Assembly: GCA_020073445.1 (NCBI GenBank) | Contig: JAIQFE010000035.1 | Span: 1 to 62,898 of the forward strand | DNA: 62,898 nt | From: Terriglobia bacterium | GTDB lineage: Bacteria > Acidobacteriota > Terriglobia > Bryobacterales > Bryobacteraceae | Direction of reading: 5' to 3' | Shown: piece after piece, positions 36,179-44,380 of the stretch | How positions within the stretch are numbered: the stretch's first letter is position 1 | How the letters are laid out: each line of letters begins with the position of its first letter | Program-made: the position numbers and the translations under genes | The notes under the pieces: model-generated | Database searches by the model: none | What the model was told of the DNA's origin: nothing | Seen by the model: the letters and a program-made list of their open reading frames with translations, nothing else

Positions 36179-37117
36179 TCAGACTCTTTTCAGCTTTTTG
36201 CGGACCACACGGTTCCACCACATGATCGCGCCGGTCACGACCATCGCCGCGGGCGCGAGTCCGAAGACCGCCCAAGTCAGCTTGGTCGCCGAGTCGCAGA
36301 CGCCGGGACCCTTGCAAGGGATCCCGATGCCGTTAATGCGGCCGAAATGCAGGTAGGCGAGCCAATAGATCACCTGGTCGACGATGCGCGATCTGGAATT
36401 GGCGTCCGTGAGTGGCTCGATCCGGTCGGCCAGGTCCTGAAACCGCTCGGGGTCGCTAAGATAGGCTCCGCTGATGGCGAACAGCAAGATCACGCCGAAG
36501 GTCCAGAAGCCCATCATCTTGTGCAAGTCCCAGTTGAAGCGTTGCCACCCGACGTTCCGGTGAAGGGTCAGCCCTCGCCGCCACGTCTGGATCCCCGGCC
36601 ACCAAACGACGATTCCGGTGAGTGAGACGACCACCAGCAGGACCGCGCCGATGCCGTTGATCTTGCGGCCTGTTCTCCCGCCGAGCAGATCGTCGTGCAA
36701 CTCCAGGAGCTTCGAAACCAGCCGGATGCCGAGCGGCACCGAATCGCCCAGATCCGCTCCCGTGTACGGATTGAAGAGTCGATTCTTGAGGCCGGCGTGG
36801 CTCCTGAGGGCAATATCGACGGCCTGATCGGGATTCCGCACCTGACCGACGCTGAGGACTGTATATCCGGGATAGGCGCGTGTTGCCGCTCCCTTCAATT
36901 GCTCATCGGTTAACCGCGGTCCCGATTCAGCGACGATGACAGGATCTCGGGTCGCCACTCTGTAGAGCTCATTCCGATACACGAGGATGCTGCCAGTCAG
37001 GCTGACCAACAGCACGTACAGGCCGATGCCGATGCCGCTCCACAAATGAATCTGGAAGGTCGCCTTGCGCAGCCACGTGGTCTGCGGCCGCCGAATCCAT
37101 CGCTGCCAATACGTCAT
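36179..37117 (-). CDS. PepSY-associated transmembrane protein
   Basis: 312 aa from the ATG at 37117 (MTYWQRWIRRPQ). N-terminal helix with FQIHLWSGIGIGLYVLLVSLTGSILVYRNEL, a PepSY-type periplasmic domain (VLSVGQVRNPDQAVDIALR), then helices GAVLLVVVSLTGIVVWWPG, LHKMMGFWTFGVILLFAISGAY and a last C-terminal helix. Histidines in LHLWSG-like and DLHKMMG contexts are typical. Members are often linked to iron or siderophore reduction; no TonB receptor or siderophore gene is nearby. Convergent with the hydrolase gene 8 nt away. Confidence 0.83.
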   Translation of the reverse strand: MTYWQRWIRRPQTTWLRKATFQIHLWSGIGIGLYVLLVSLTGSILVYRNELYRVATRDPVIVAESGPRLTDEQLKGAATRAYPGYTVLSVGQVRNPDQAVDIALRSHAGLKNRLFNPYTGADLGDSVPLGIRLVSKLLELHDDLLGGRTGRKINGIGAVLLVVVSLTGIVVWWPGIQTWRRGLTLHRNVGWQRFNWDLHKMMGFWTFGVILLFAISGAYLSDPERFQDLADRIEPLTDANSRSRIVDQVIYWLAYLHFGRINGIGIPCKGPGVCDSATKLTWAVFGLAPAAMVVTGAIMWWNRVVRKKLKRV

Positions 37118-37249
37118 GGCAAATTCTATCGCAGCCGGGAAGTCTCCGGGAAGGCAATCACAGCGCGGCACCCACAGGAGACCCAGTGGTTATAGAATAT
37201 TCAGTACGCGTGCAGTCTACCTTCTAACCAGGTTGATAAGGAGCGAATT

Positions 37250-38095
37250 ATGTGCGATCGGGATCATTCACAAGAAGAACTAGAGTATTTCCAGGCTCGC
37301 GGTCTGGTGACGCGAAAGCAATTTGGCGTCATGTTGGGAGCCGGCATTGCCATGATGCTGCCCAAAGTCGCGAACGCAGTTACCGTGACCGAATCGGAAG
37401 TGAAGGTGAAGACGCCGGACGGCACCGCGGACTGCTACTTCGTGCATCCTTCGGCCGGCACGGCCCCGGGCGTTGTGGTGTGGCCGGATATCTTCGGGCT
37501 GCGCCCGGCGTTCCGCCAGATGGGCAAGCGTCTCGCCGAATCGGGTTATTCGGTGCTGGTGGTGAATCCGTTCTACCGTAAGCAACCAGCCCCGACCGCG
37601 TCCAAGGGCGCCGCAACCCCTATCCCAGAAGTAATGCCGCTCATGCAGTCGTTGGCCGAGGCGACCACCACGACGGATGCGAAGGCGTTCATCGGGTGGC
37701 TGGATCAGCAGGCTTCGGTGGCGAAAAACCGCAAGATTGGAACCCAGGGCTACTGCATGGGCGGATTCCTTGCGTTCCGCACGGCGGCGGCCGTGCCCGA
37801 TCGTGTCGGTGCCGTGGCAACCTTCCATGGTGCGAATCTGGTGCCTAACCTGCCGGGAGCCGCGAAAAGCAAGGCCCAGTTCCTCATTGCGATCGCGGAG
37901 AGCGATGACAAGCAGGCTCCGAACGATAAGACTGTATTGAAGGACACGTTCGCCAAGGCGGGCCTGCCCGCGGAAATCGAAGTGTATCCAACGATGCACG
38001 GCTGGTGTCCGCCGGATACCAACGTCTACAACATGGAGCAGGCCGAGAAGGCCTGGAGCCGTTTGCTCGCACTGTACGGAAAAGCTCTGGCCTAG
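37250..38095 (+). CDS. Dienelactone-hydrolase family protein with Tat-like leader
   Basis: 281 aa. N-terminal TRKQFGVMLGAGIAMMLPKV resembles a twin-arginine/secretion leader, with RK rather than RR. Alpha/beta-hydrolase core: VVVWPDIFGLRPAFRQMGKRL, nucleophile elbow GTQGYCMGG (Cys nucleophile, as in DLH), and His in PTMHGWCPP; the Asp is probably in AESDDKQ. AAGGAG lies 8 nt before the ATG. The last 4 nt overlap the convergent DUF1801 gene. Substrate unknown. Confidence 0.88.
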   Translation: MCDRDHSQEELEYFQARGLVTRKQFGVMLGAGIAMMLPKVANAVTVTESEVKVKTPDGTADCYFVHPSAGTAPGVVVWPDIFGLRPAFRQMGKRLAESGYSVLVVNPFYRKQPAPTASKGAATPIPEVMPLMQSLAEATTTTDAKAFIGWLDQQASVAKNRKIGTQGYCMGGFLAFRTAAAVPDRVGAVATFHGANLVPNLPGAAKSKAQFLIAIAESDDKQAPNDKTVLKDTFAKAGLPAEIEVYPTMHGWCPPDTNVYNMEQAEKAWSRLLALYGKALA

Positions 38096-38508
38096 GCTGA
38101 GGACGTATTCAGCGCCACGGCGGCGCGAATAAGGGCTTTCAGAGCCTTCCCGTCCACCTTTTCGCCTTCGCGGAAGTCGATGGCGCGCCGCACTCTGCCT
38201 TCGAGACTGGAATTGAAGAGAGCTGAGGGGTCCTCGAGCGAGGCCCCCTTGGCGAACGTCATCTTTACGACATTCTTGTAAGTCTCCCCGGTGCAGATGA
38301 TGCCGTCGTGGGACCACACAGGTGTCTCCCACTTCCACTGCTCGACGACTTCGGGGTCGGCTTGCTGGATCAACGCGCGGAGGCGGGCAAGCATCTCTCC
38401 GCGCCAGTCGCCCAGCCCCTGGACTTTCGCGTCGATCAGCCGGGACGCGGATTCGACCGTCTGGGAACCACTTTTCTTCTTTGCTGGTTTCTTTGCTTTC
38501 GGTGCCAT
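38092..38508 (-). CDS. DUF1801 domain protein
   Basis: 138 aa from the ATG at 38508 (MAPKAKKPAKKK). A basic Lys-rich tail precedes the DUF1801 fold: WRGEMLARLRALIQQADPEVVEQWKWETPVWSHDGIICTGE, KMTFAKGASLEDPSALFN, VRRAIDFREGEKV. Family function unresolved; small globular, cytosolic. Confidence 0.88.
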   Translation of the reverse strand: MAPKAKKPAKKKSGSQTVESASRLIDAKVQGLGDWRGEMLARLRALIQQADPEVVEQWKWETPVWSHDGIICTGETYKNVVKMTFAKGASLEDPSALFNSSLEGRVRRAIDFREGEKVDGKALKALIRAAVALNTSSA

Positions 38509-38646
38509 GTCATACAAAGAATCTCATACGCGCTTCCTCGGCTCAGGATGACGCGACTCGTGCCTCCACCCCCCAGTTGGTTCCAAGAATTGAAGTATGA
38601 TTGACGACGGATCAGTTCGTGATTCGACCGTTGAAGGAGGTCTGAC

Positions 38647-40827
38647 ATGATGAACAAAAAAGCTGTTCATGCGGGGATGGCGATCGCGCTCGCCGGGCTC
38701 CTGACCGTTGCGCTGGCGGGATTGGTTACGGCCCAAAGCAAGAGCGAGACCGTCGCGGTTGGCAGTTCCGATCTGGGTGGGGTGGTGACCAGCACCAACG
38801 GCCCCGAGGCGGGAGTCTGGGTGATCGCCGAAACCACGGACCTGCCCACAAAATTCGTCCGGATCGTAGTCACGGATGACCGGGGGCGGTACCTGGTGCC
38901 GGACCTTCCCAAGGCGAACTACAGTGTGTGGGTTCGCGGCTACGGGCTGGTAGATTCGGCGAAGGTCAAAGCCACGCCGGGCAAGACTCTTGACCTCAAA
39001 GCCGTCGTGGCGCCGGACAAGAAGGCCGCAAGCGAATACTATCCCGCGCTGTACTGGTTCTCATTGCTGCAAGTGCCACCTAAGAGCGATTTCCCGGGCA
39101 CGGGGCCCACGGGGAACGGAATTTCTCCTAACGTCAAGAGCCAGGGCCAATGGATTCGCGACATCGTCAACACGGACGGCTGCACCGGCTGTCATCAGAT
39201 GGGCGACAAGGCCACGCGTGAGATTCCCCAGAGTATCCTCAGCAAGACCGCCGACTCGAAAGCCGCATGGGACCTTCGGATTAAGGCAGGGCAGGCGGGC
39301 GGTGGCATGAGCGCCCGCTTCGACCAGGTCGGCCGTCAGCGCGCGCTGGCGATGTATGCGGACTGGACCGATCGCGTTGCCCATGGCGAGTTGCCATCCG
39401 CCACTCCTTCGCGTCCTCAAGGAAAGGAGCGGAACGTGGTCGTCACGCTCTGGGACTGGGCCGATCCGAAAGTCTATCTGCATGACGCCATCGCGAGCGA
39501 CAAGAATAATCCGACTGTGAACCCCAACGGCCCCATCTATGGAGCGCTCGAAGAGAGCGGCGATTACCTGACGGTCCTCGATCCGAAGACCAACGTGACC
39601 AGCCAAATAAAGCTGAAGGTTCGCGATCCGCAGACGCCGAGTTCCTTCGCCACGAAGCCGGCCGCGCCCTCGCCGTATTGGGGCGACGAAGCGATCTGGA
39701 ACAGCCAGACGTCGGTCCACAGCTTCTCGATGGATAAGCAGTCTCGCGTATGGGCCGCGGCGCGCGTCCGGAAGCCCGCGTCGCCGGCATGGTGCCAGGC
39801 GGGATCGGATCATCCGTCGGCGAAGTTGTTCCCGATCGCCCGAGGCGACCGGGGCCTGGAGCTTTATGATCCCAAGACCAAAGAGACGACCACCATCGAC
39901 ACCTGCTTTACGTGGGGTCATGTGAACTTCGACGACAACGGTGTGCTGTGGTCGTCGTTCGGCCCTGCCGGCATCGAGGGATGGTTCGACACCAAGATCT
40001 GGGATAAGACCCATGATGAGAAGACAGCGCAGGGTTGGAGCGCGTTCGTGCTCGATTACAACGGGAACGGGAAGCGCGACGCCTACACGGAACCGAATCA
40101 GCCGGCGGATCCAGCCAAGGACAAGCGCATCAACGTCTCGTTCTATGGCGTCGCGCCGGCGCCGGACGGCTCGGTGTGGGGATCGGTGATGGGAATGCCC
40201 GGCGCGCTGGTTCGTTTCATCCCCGGATCGCACCCGCCCGAGACGGCGTTGGCCGAGTATTACGAGGTGCCATGGAACAACCCCAAGGCGCCCGTGCAAG
40301 GCTTCTCGCCTCGCGGCATGGACGTCGACAGCAAGGGCGTCGTCTGGGCCCCGCTGTCGAGCGGACATTATGCCAGCTTCGACCGCAGAAAGTGCAAGGC
40401 CCCGCTCAACGGCCCGGCTGCCGCGACAGGACAGCATTGTCCCGAAGGCTGGACGCTCTATCCGTTCCCGGGTCCGAATTACAAGGGAGCGGTGGAGAAC
40501 GCGAGCGCCGAGTCGGCCTACTACAACTTTGTCGACCGGTTCGACATGCTGGGCGTCGGCAAGGACGCGCCGCTGGCGACCGGCAATCTGTCCGAGGGAT
40601 TGCTGGTGCTGGTGGACGGAAAGTTCATCACGCTGCGGGTGCCGTATCCCATGGGTTACTACGCGAAGGGCCTGGACGGCCGCATCGACAATCCGAACGC
40701 CGGCTGGAAGGGGAAGGGCATTTACACCCCGATCTCGACGCGAGCGCCCTTCCACATGGAAGGCGGCAAAGGGACCACCAGCAAGTTGGTCAAGTTCCAG
40801 ATGCGGCCGGACCCGCTGGCACACTAG
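38647..40827 (+). CDS. Exported one-haem protein with CarboxypepD_reg-like domain and propeller
   Basis: 726 aa. Signal peptide (MAIALAGLLTVALAGLVTAQ), a carboxypeptidase-regulatory-like Ig module (LGGVVTSTNGPEAGVWVIAETTDL... YSVWVRGYGLVDS, residues about 38-115), then one cytochrome c motif CTGCHQMG near residue 180, followed by a long region rich in Trp/Gly with repeat units such as SFSMDKQSRVWAAARV, GHVNFDDNGVLWSSFGPAG, VAPAPDGSVWGSVMG, and SPRGMDVDSKGVVWAPL, typical of beta-propeller blades. Probably a periplasmic redox or sugar/alcohol-binding protein. A single haem in such a propeller protein is distinctive. AAGGAGG precedes the ATG. Confidence 0.75.
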   Translation: MMNKKAVHAGMAIALAGLLTVALAGLVTAQSKSETVAVGSSDLGGVVTSTNGPEAGVWVIAETTDLPTKFVRIVVTDDRGRYLVPDLPKANYSVWVRGYGLVDSAKVKATPGKTLDLKAVVAPDKKAASEYYPALYWFSLLQVPPKSDFPGTGPTGNGISPNVKSQGQWIRDIVNTDGCTGCHQMGDKATREIPQSILSKTADSKAAWDLRIKAGQAGGGMSARFDQVGRQRALAMYADWTDRVAHGELPSATPSRPQGKERNVVVTLWDWADPKVYLHDAIASDKNNPTVNPNGPIYGALEESGDYLTVLDPKTNVTSQIKLKVRDPQTPSSFATKPAAPSPYWGDEAIWNSQTSVHSFSMDKQSRVWAAARVRKPASPAWCQAGSDHPSAKLFPIARGDRGLELYDPKTKETTTIDTCFTWGHVNFDDNGVLWSSFGPAGIEGWFDTKIWDKTHDEKTAQGWSAFVLDYNGNGKRDAYTEPNQPADPAKDKRINVSFYGVAPAPDGSVWGSVMGMPGALVRFIPGSHPPETALAEYYEVPWNNPKAPVQGFSPRGMDVDSKGVVWAPLSSGHYASFDRRKCKAPLNGPAAATGQHCPEGWTLYPFPGPNYKGAVENASAESAYYNFVDRFDMLGVGKDAPLATGNLSEGLLVLVDGKFITLRVPYPMGYYAKGLDGRIDNPNAGWKGKGIYTPISTRAPFHMEGGKGTTSKLVKFQMRPDPLAH

Positions 40828-40858
40828 CAAAGACGGTTAGGATCGGGTCGTCTTCCTG

Positions 40859-41977
40859 TCAGCTGCTCCGTTGTTGCGATTGGACTAGCGAATAGCTCGT
40901 GCTTCGCCCACCTTCGGGATTGCGGATGAGAATGCCCTGATCGACCAGGGCGAGAACGTCACGATGAGCAGTGTCCTGTGAGCACTTGGTAAGGCTGGCG
41001 TATTTCGAGGTTGTGAGTTTGCCTTCGAATCCGTCGAGCAGGCGGTTGACCACCAGCCGCTGGCGGTCGTTGAGCTTCACATCCTTCTTGATGCGATCCC
41101 AGAAGCGGGCTTTGGCGAAAACAGCGCCCAAGGTTTCCTGGGCCCCATCAAGGGCGCGGCCAAGGCAGCCGAGAAACCATTCCATCCAGGGAGTGACATC
41201 CATCGTCCCTTTCTGCGTACGTTCCAGAATGTCGTAATAGTCTTTGTGTTCTTTCTGGATTTGTGCCGACATGCTGTAGAACCGTCGCGGGCTATCTTCG
41301 GACCGTGCGAGAGCCATGTCCGCGATCGCGCGCGCAATGCGTCCGTTGCCGTCGTCGAACGGGTGAATGGTCACGAACCAGAGATGTGCGAGGCCTCCCC
41401 GAAGGACGGGATCGATCTTCTTGTCCCCCTCGAACCAGTCCAGGAATGATGTCATTTCCCGGTCAACGAGGTTTGCCTTCGGGGCTTCATAGTGAACATG
41501 CTCCTTTCCCATGGGGCCGGAGACCACCTGCATCGGCCCTTCGCTGTCGTCGCGCCAGGCGCCGGTTCTGATCTTCCTCATCCCGCTGCGGCCGGTCGGA
41601 AACAGCGCCGCGTGCCATCCGAACAGCCGTTCGGAGGTGAGAGGTTGTTTGTAGTTTCCCGTAGCGTCGAGCATCATCTCGACCACGCCCTCGACGTTGC
41701 GGTCTGCCGGCTTCAGGGCGCCGATGTCCATGCCGAGGCGGCGCGCAATGGAGGAGCGGACTTGTATGGCGTCGAGTTTCTCGCCTTCGATTTCGCTGCT
41801 TTTGAGAACGTCCGAGGTGAGGGTTTGCAGGACAGCTTCCTGCTGGAGTTTGAACCCGAGTGCCTCCATATGGCCGATCAGGCGGCCTTGTCGGCGGCTG
41901 ACCGACGCCAGAGGCCCGGCGATCTTTTTGGTGCTCCAGTGGAACTTGGGCCAGTCTTTGAGCTCGTGGATATACAT
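40859..41977 (-). CDS. Fic-family AMP transferase with C-terminal winged helix
   Basis: 372 aa. The N-terminal Fic module begins MYIHELKDWPKFHW (DUF4172-type), holds the inhibitory motif SSEIEGE (S60xxxE64G65, a class II alpha-inh), and the Fic active-site loop HPFDDGNGR at 205-213 is complete, so it is likely an active but autoinhibited adenylyltransferase. Residues about 310-372 form a winged helix-turn-helix (LTTSKYASLTKCSQDTAHRDVLALVDQGIL). Its start codon overlaps the first of four ATTCTCCGC-type repeats (41976-42075), suggesting the protein's own tail binds them. No antitoxin gene lies next to it. Confidence 0.9.
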   Translation of the reverse strand: MYIHELKDWPKFHWSTKKIAGPLASVSRRQGRLIGHMEALGFKLQQEAVLQTLTSDVLKSSEIEGEKLDAIQVRSSIARRLGMDIGALKPADRNVEGVVEMMLDATGNYKQPLTSERLFGWHAALFPTGRSGMRKIRTGAWRDDSEGPMQVVSGPMGKEHVHYEAPKANLVDREMTSFLDWFEGDKKIDPVLRGGLAHLWFVTIHPFDDGNGRIARAIADMALARSEDSPRRFYSMSAQIQKEHKDYYDILERTQKGTMDVTPWMEWFLGCLGRALDGAQETLGAVFAKARFWDRIKKDVKLNDRQRLVVNRLLDGFEGKLTTSKYASLTKCSQDTAHRDVLALVDQGILIRNPEGGRSTSYSLVQSQQRSS

Positions 41978-42075
41978 TCTCCGCAGTTCCTGCGGATATT
42001 ATAGCCCAGAATCTCCGCACCTAGCAAGTCATTCTCCGCTTTCCCTGCGGAGAATAGGTCGGTTATTCTCCGCAC
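41976..42075. promoter_or_regulatory. Operator-like repeats at the fic start
   Basis: Four copies of a TGCGGAGAAT-type unit (minus strand): ATTCTCCGCAG with CTGCGGATAT (41976-41999), GAATCTCCGCACC (42009-42021), a 25-bp perfect palindrome with arms ATTCTCCGC/GCGGAGAAT (42031-42055) and ATTCTCCGCACC (42064-42075). The first covers the start codon. The winged-helix tail of the Fic protein is the natural candidate ligand. Confidence 0.65.
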
Positions 42076-42077
42076 CG

Positions 42078-42760
42078 GCCCGAGCGAGATACCGTCTGCA
42101 CTTTGAGCACCCGCCCGTAAGCCGCTGCTCATAGGTGACCTTACTGGCGCATTTCCCAAGCTCTTTGGTGGGCGGGATAAGGAGTCGTTGTTCCGGATTT
42201 CCGCGTAATCTCCTCTTCACGTTGGTAGGTCGCGGCCAAAGAGCGGGAGTCGCTTAGCAACGATTCGGAAAAGCAACGGTCAAGACGGCATTAAGGGCGC
42301 ATTGCCCAACCCCAACTTCCGATCAAATGCGTGGATGGTAGCGCTAACGGGAATCGAAAGCGTTGTATACCGTGACGGCCTATGTCGCCCTGGCTCAAAT
42401 GGTTGATTCTGCTTCCATTGTGTTCCGTCGCTGCTGACCTGTATCAGCACGTGAATGCACCGGATGACATCGAGATGACATAGCGCTCAACCCCTGACTC
42501 TCTAGAACGGATGTGATCTAGATCACAGAGTTATGAAACTTCCGAGAAGCCGATTTCACCCGCGTCACCAATCCCAGCTTTATGCGAGTCGCGCGTGATT
42601 CGCCCAGACCGCGCCTTCGAGGGGATGCCGACAACCCGTTAACGTGAATCGGCGGCCTAGGCGCTTTTATCGTTCCAATCCTTCTCCCTCGCCGTATCAC
42701 GCGGCCATGACTGGCGTCATGACATCGCACTTGCGGCGCGCGGGAGGTCCAGTCGTTTTT
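42078..42760. other. Gene-poor gap between fic and the Argonaute gene
   Basis: About 680 nt with no convincing ORF on either strand (short frames lack start or family). The only strong signal is the CRP-like palindrome at 42512-42527. It may hold promoter elements for genes moved or lost from here. Confidence 0.6.
42512..42527. promoter_or_regulatory. Perfect CRP/FNR-type palindrome
   Basis: TGTGATCTAGATCACA is a perfect TGTGA-N6-TCACA dyad, the CRP consensus. It lies in a long gene-free gap, more than 500 nt upstream of the fic start and downstream of the Argonaute stop, so its target is unclear. Confidence 0.4.
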
Positions 42761-44380
42761 CTAAATGTAAAACTTGAAGGGCAATCGCGGTTCGCCGTCC
42801 ATCGGCGCGGAAATCAGGACATCCCCGACCTCATTGGCGAATCGGATTGTGACCGGCATTCGATCATTGAACAGGCACGAATTGAAGTTAATCTTCGTCA
42901 GTCCCATGACGTCAGACAGAACGCCCCGTAAATCGCATTCTCCTCGCTGCACCCTCACCATGATGGGGTTAGGCGTTTCCGGCCCCATATATGTGTCCAA
43001 ACGGGGTACAAATCCCGATGTCCAGAGATACGCGCTCCTGTCACCAAGAGGCAGAGCCGTACCGCGAATGACCGGATAGTTTCCCATCCGGTACAGCTTG
43101 AGGTCTTCATAGGCGTCGGAAATCTGAATCCCCAGTACCTTGGTTTCAGTTCCTGCGCCCTTTTCGAAACCGGCCCATTCCTCGTCTGCGAAGTTGGAAG
43201 ATGCATGGATGAACAACTCCTTCGGCGGTGAATCGTGCTGAAGCCGATACTCCGCGATGACGAGTGCGATCAATCCTTTCGCCGAAGCTTCATCGATGTG
43301 GAACTGCTTGGAATCTGGGTTGTACCATGATCCCGGCGCTCCCCGGAAAACTACACCTTCGCCGTTTGACAAAAACATTTGCGCCGCGCAGCATGCGTGC
43401 CGGACGTCCGCGCTTAAATCGCTCCGTTTGTACACTAGCCCGACGTAACACACGCCCGGTCGGACGTGCGCCAGTTGCCATGGCCGCCCTCCGCCTTTGT
43501 AATACGCTCCCGTACCCAGCTTCCAGGCGACCGTGGCGTGATCTTCGAGACGCCGTAGCGGCATCCCATTCGCCTTTGTGAAGTCCTCCGGCGCCAGGGT
43601 GGTTTCTCGGAGTATCTGCGTCACGATTTTGTGTTTCAGGAGCCGCGCTTTCAACTGCCGCCGGAAGTTCGTGGCGTATTCGTAGACGTCAGCGCCTTCA
43701 TGTTCCTCCGGAAACAGGCTCGGCGCGACCCTCAGTTCCTCAGCCTTTTTCTTCGAAATCGTAACGGTTCCAGCGACGGCATCCATGCGGGGCACTCGCG
43801 ATTGCGGCCGGCCCAGTTCGTAGACGATTTCCGGGATGACCACGAACCAAAAGCTCGGCGGCGCTTCTTGGCGATTCTCCTCCTGCTCCAACCGCGAGAC
43901 GAACAGGTCGACGCACCCATGGATAGCCTCATGCCGATTCTGAATGCGAATCGTGTCCTCGATCTCTTGCAGTTGAATATCCTGGATGACGGTCAAGGGC
44001 TTCTCCGGCCATTCGCTGTTGAAGGCTTCCTGAAAGCCGGGAAACGGAACGTGCTGCGGTTCTATTTTGCGGCTGCGGGGTCCCGGGACAGGGACAGGAA
44101 TGTACCCGCGCATCTTCGCTGAAAAGCGCCTGAACCGCTCGACACCTTCGCGTGTGCCGATCACGCCGTAGCGCGTCACGCCAGGCCGCTTTTGCGAGTC
44201 GCACGGGCCGAACAGATATAACCCGTCACGTGGGTATTCGACCATCTGGCCGTGAGCGAATTCCAGCAACGGCTCTGGAATATGCCACAGTTCGGTTCGC
44301 TCCGTCTCCGACGGGCGGGCCCGTTCAGGCGACGATTTCCGGCTAGTCCTCAAAGTCCGATTCGGGTTCTTCGTCGTCAT
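42761..44380 (-). CDS. Short prokaryotic Argonaute (MID-PIWI), SPARTA type
   Basis: 539 aa from the ATG at 44380; an ATG at 44425 would give 554 aa. The protein lacks PAZ and N domains: a MID-like half followed by a PIWI half. Recognisable segments: VYELGRPQSRVPRMD, KRLEDHATVAWKLGTGAYYKGGGRPW-like region (kept short here), VCYVGLVYKRSDL, KELFIHASSNF, NPIMVRVQRGECDLRGVLSDVMGLTKINFNSCLFNDRMPVTIRFANEVGDVL, ending FKFYI. The positions where active PIWI domains carry catalytic Asp/Glu read GLVYK and IHASS, so slicing is not expected. It overlaps the TIR-APAZ gene by about 38 nt. In SPARTA the guide-loaded short Ago recognises DNA and switches on the TIR partner. Confidence 0.88.
   Translation of the reverse strand: MTTKNPNRTLRTSRKSSPERARPSETERTELWHIPEPLLEFAHGQMVEYPRDGLYLFGPCDSQKRPGVTRYGVIGTREGVERFRRFSAKMRGYIPVPVPGPRSRKIEPQHVPFPGFQEAFNSEWPEKPLTVIQDIQLQEIEDTIRIQNRHEAIHGCVDLFVSRLEQEENRQEAPPSFWFVVIPEIVYELGRPQSRVPRMDAVAGTVTISKKKAEELRVAPSLFPEEHEGADVYEYATNFRRQLKARLLKHKIVTQILRETTLAPEDFTKANGMPLRRLEDHATVAWKLGTGAYYKGGGRPWQLAHVRPGVCYVGLVYKRSDLSADVRHACCAAQMFLSNGEGVVFRGAPGSWYNPDSKQFHIDEASAKGLIALVIAEYRLQHDSPPKELFIHASSNFADEEWAGFEKGAGTETKVLGIQISDAYEDLKLYRMGNYPVIRGTALPLGDRSAYLWTSGFVPRLDTYMGPETPNPIMVRVQRGECDLRGVLSDVMGLTKINFNSCLFNDRMPVTIRFANEVGDVLISAPMDGEPRLPFKFYI

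Noticed and set aside
39061-40830. 589-aa minus-strand frame
   Set aside because: Antisense to the exported haem protein, which has a signal peptide and CxxCH.
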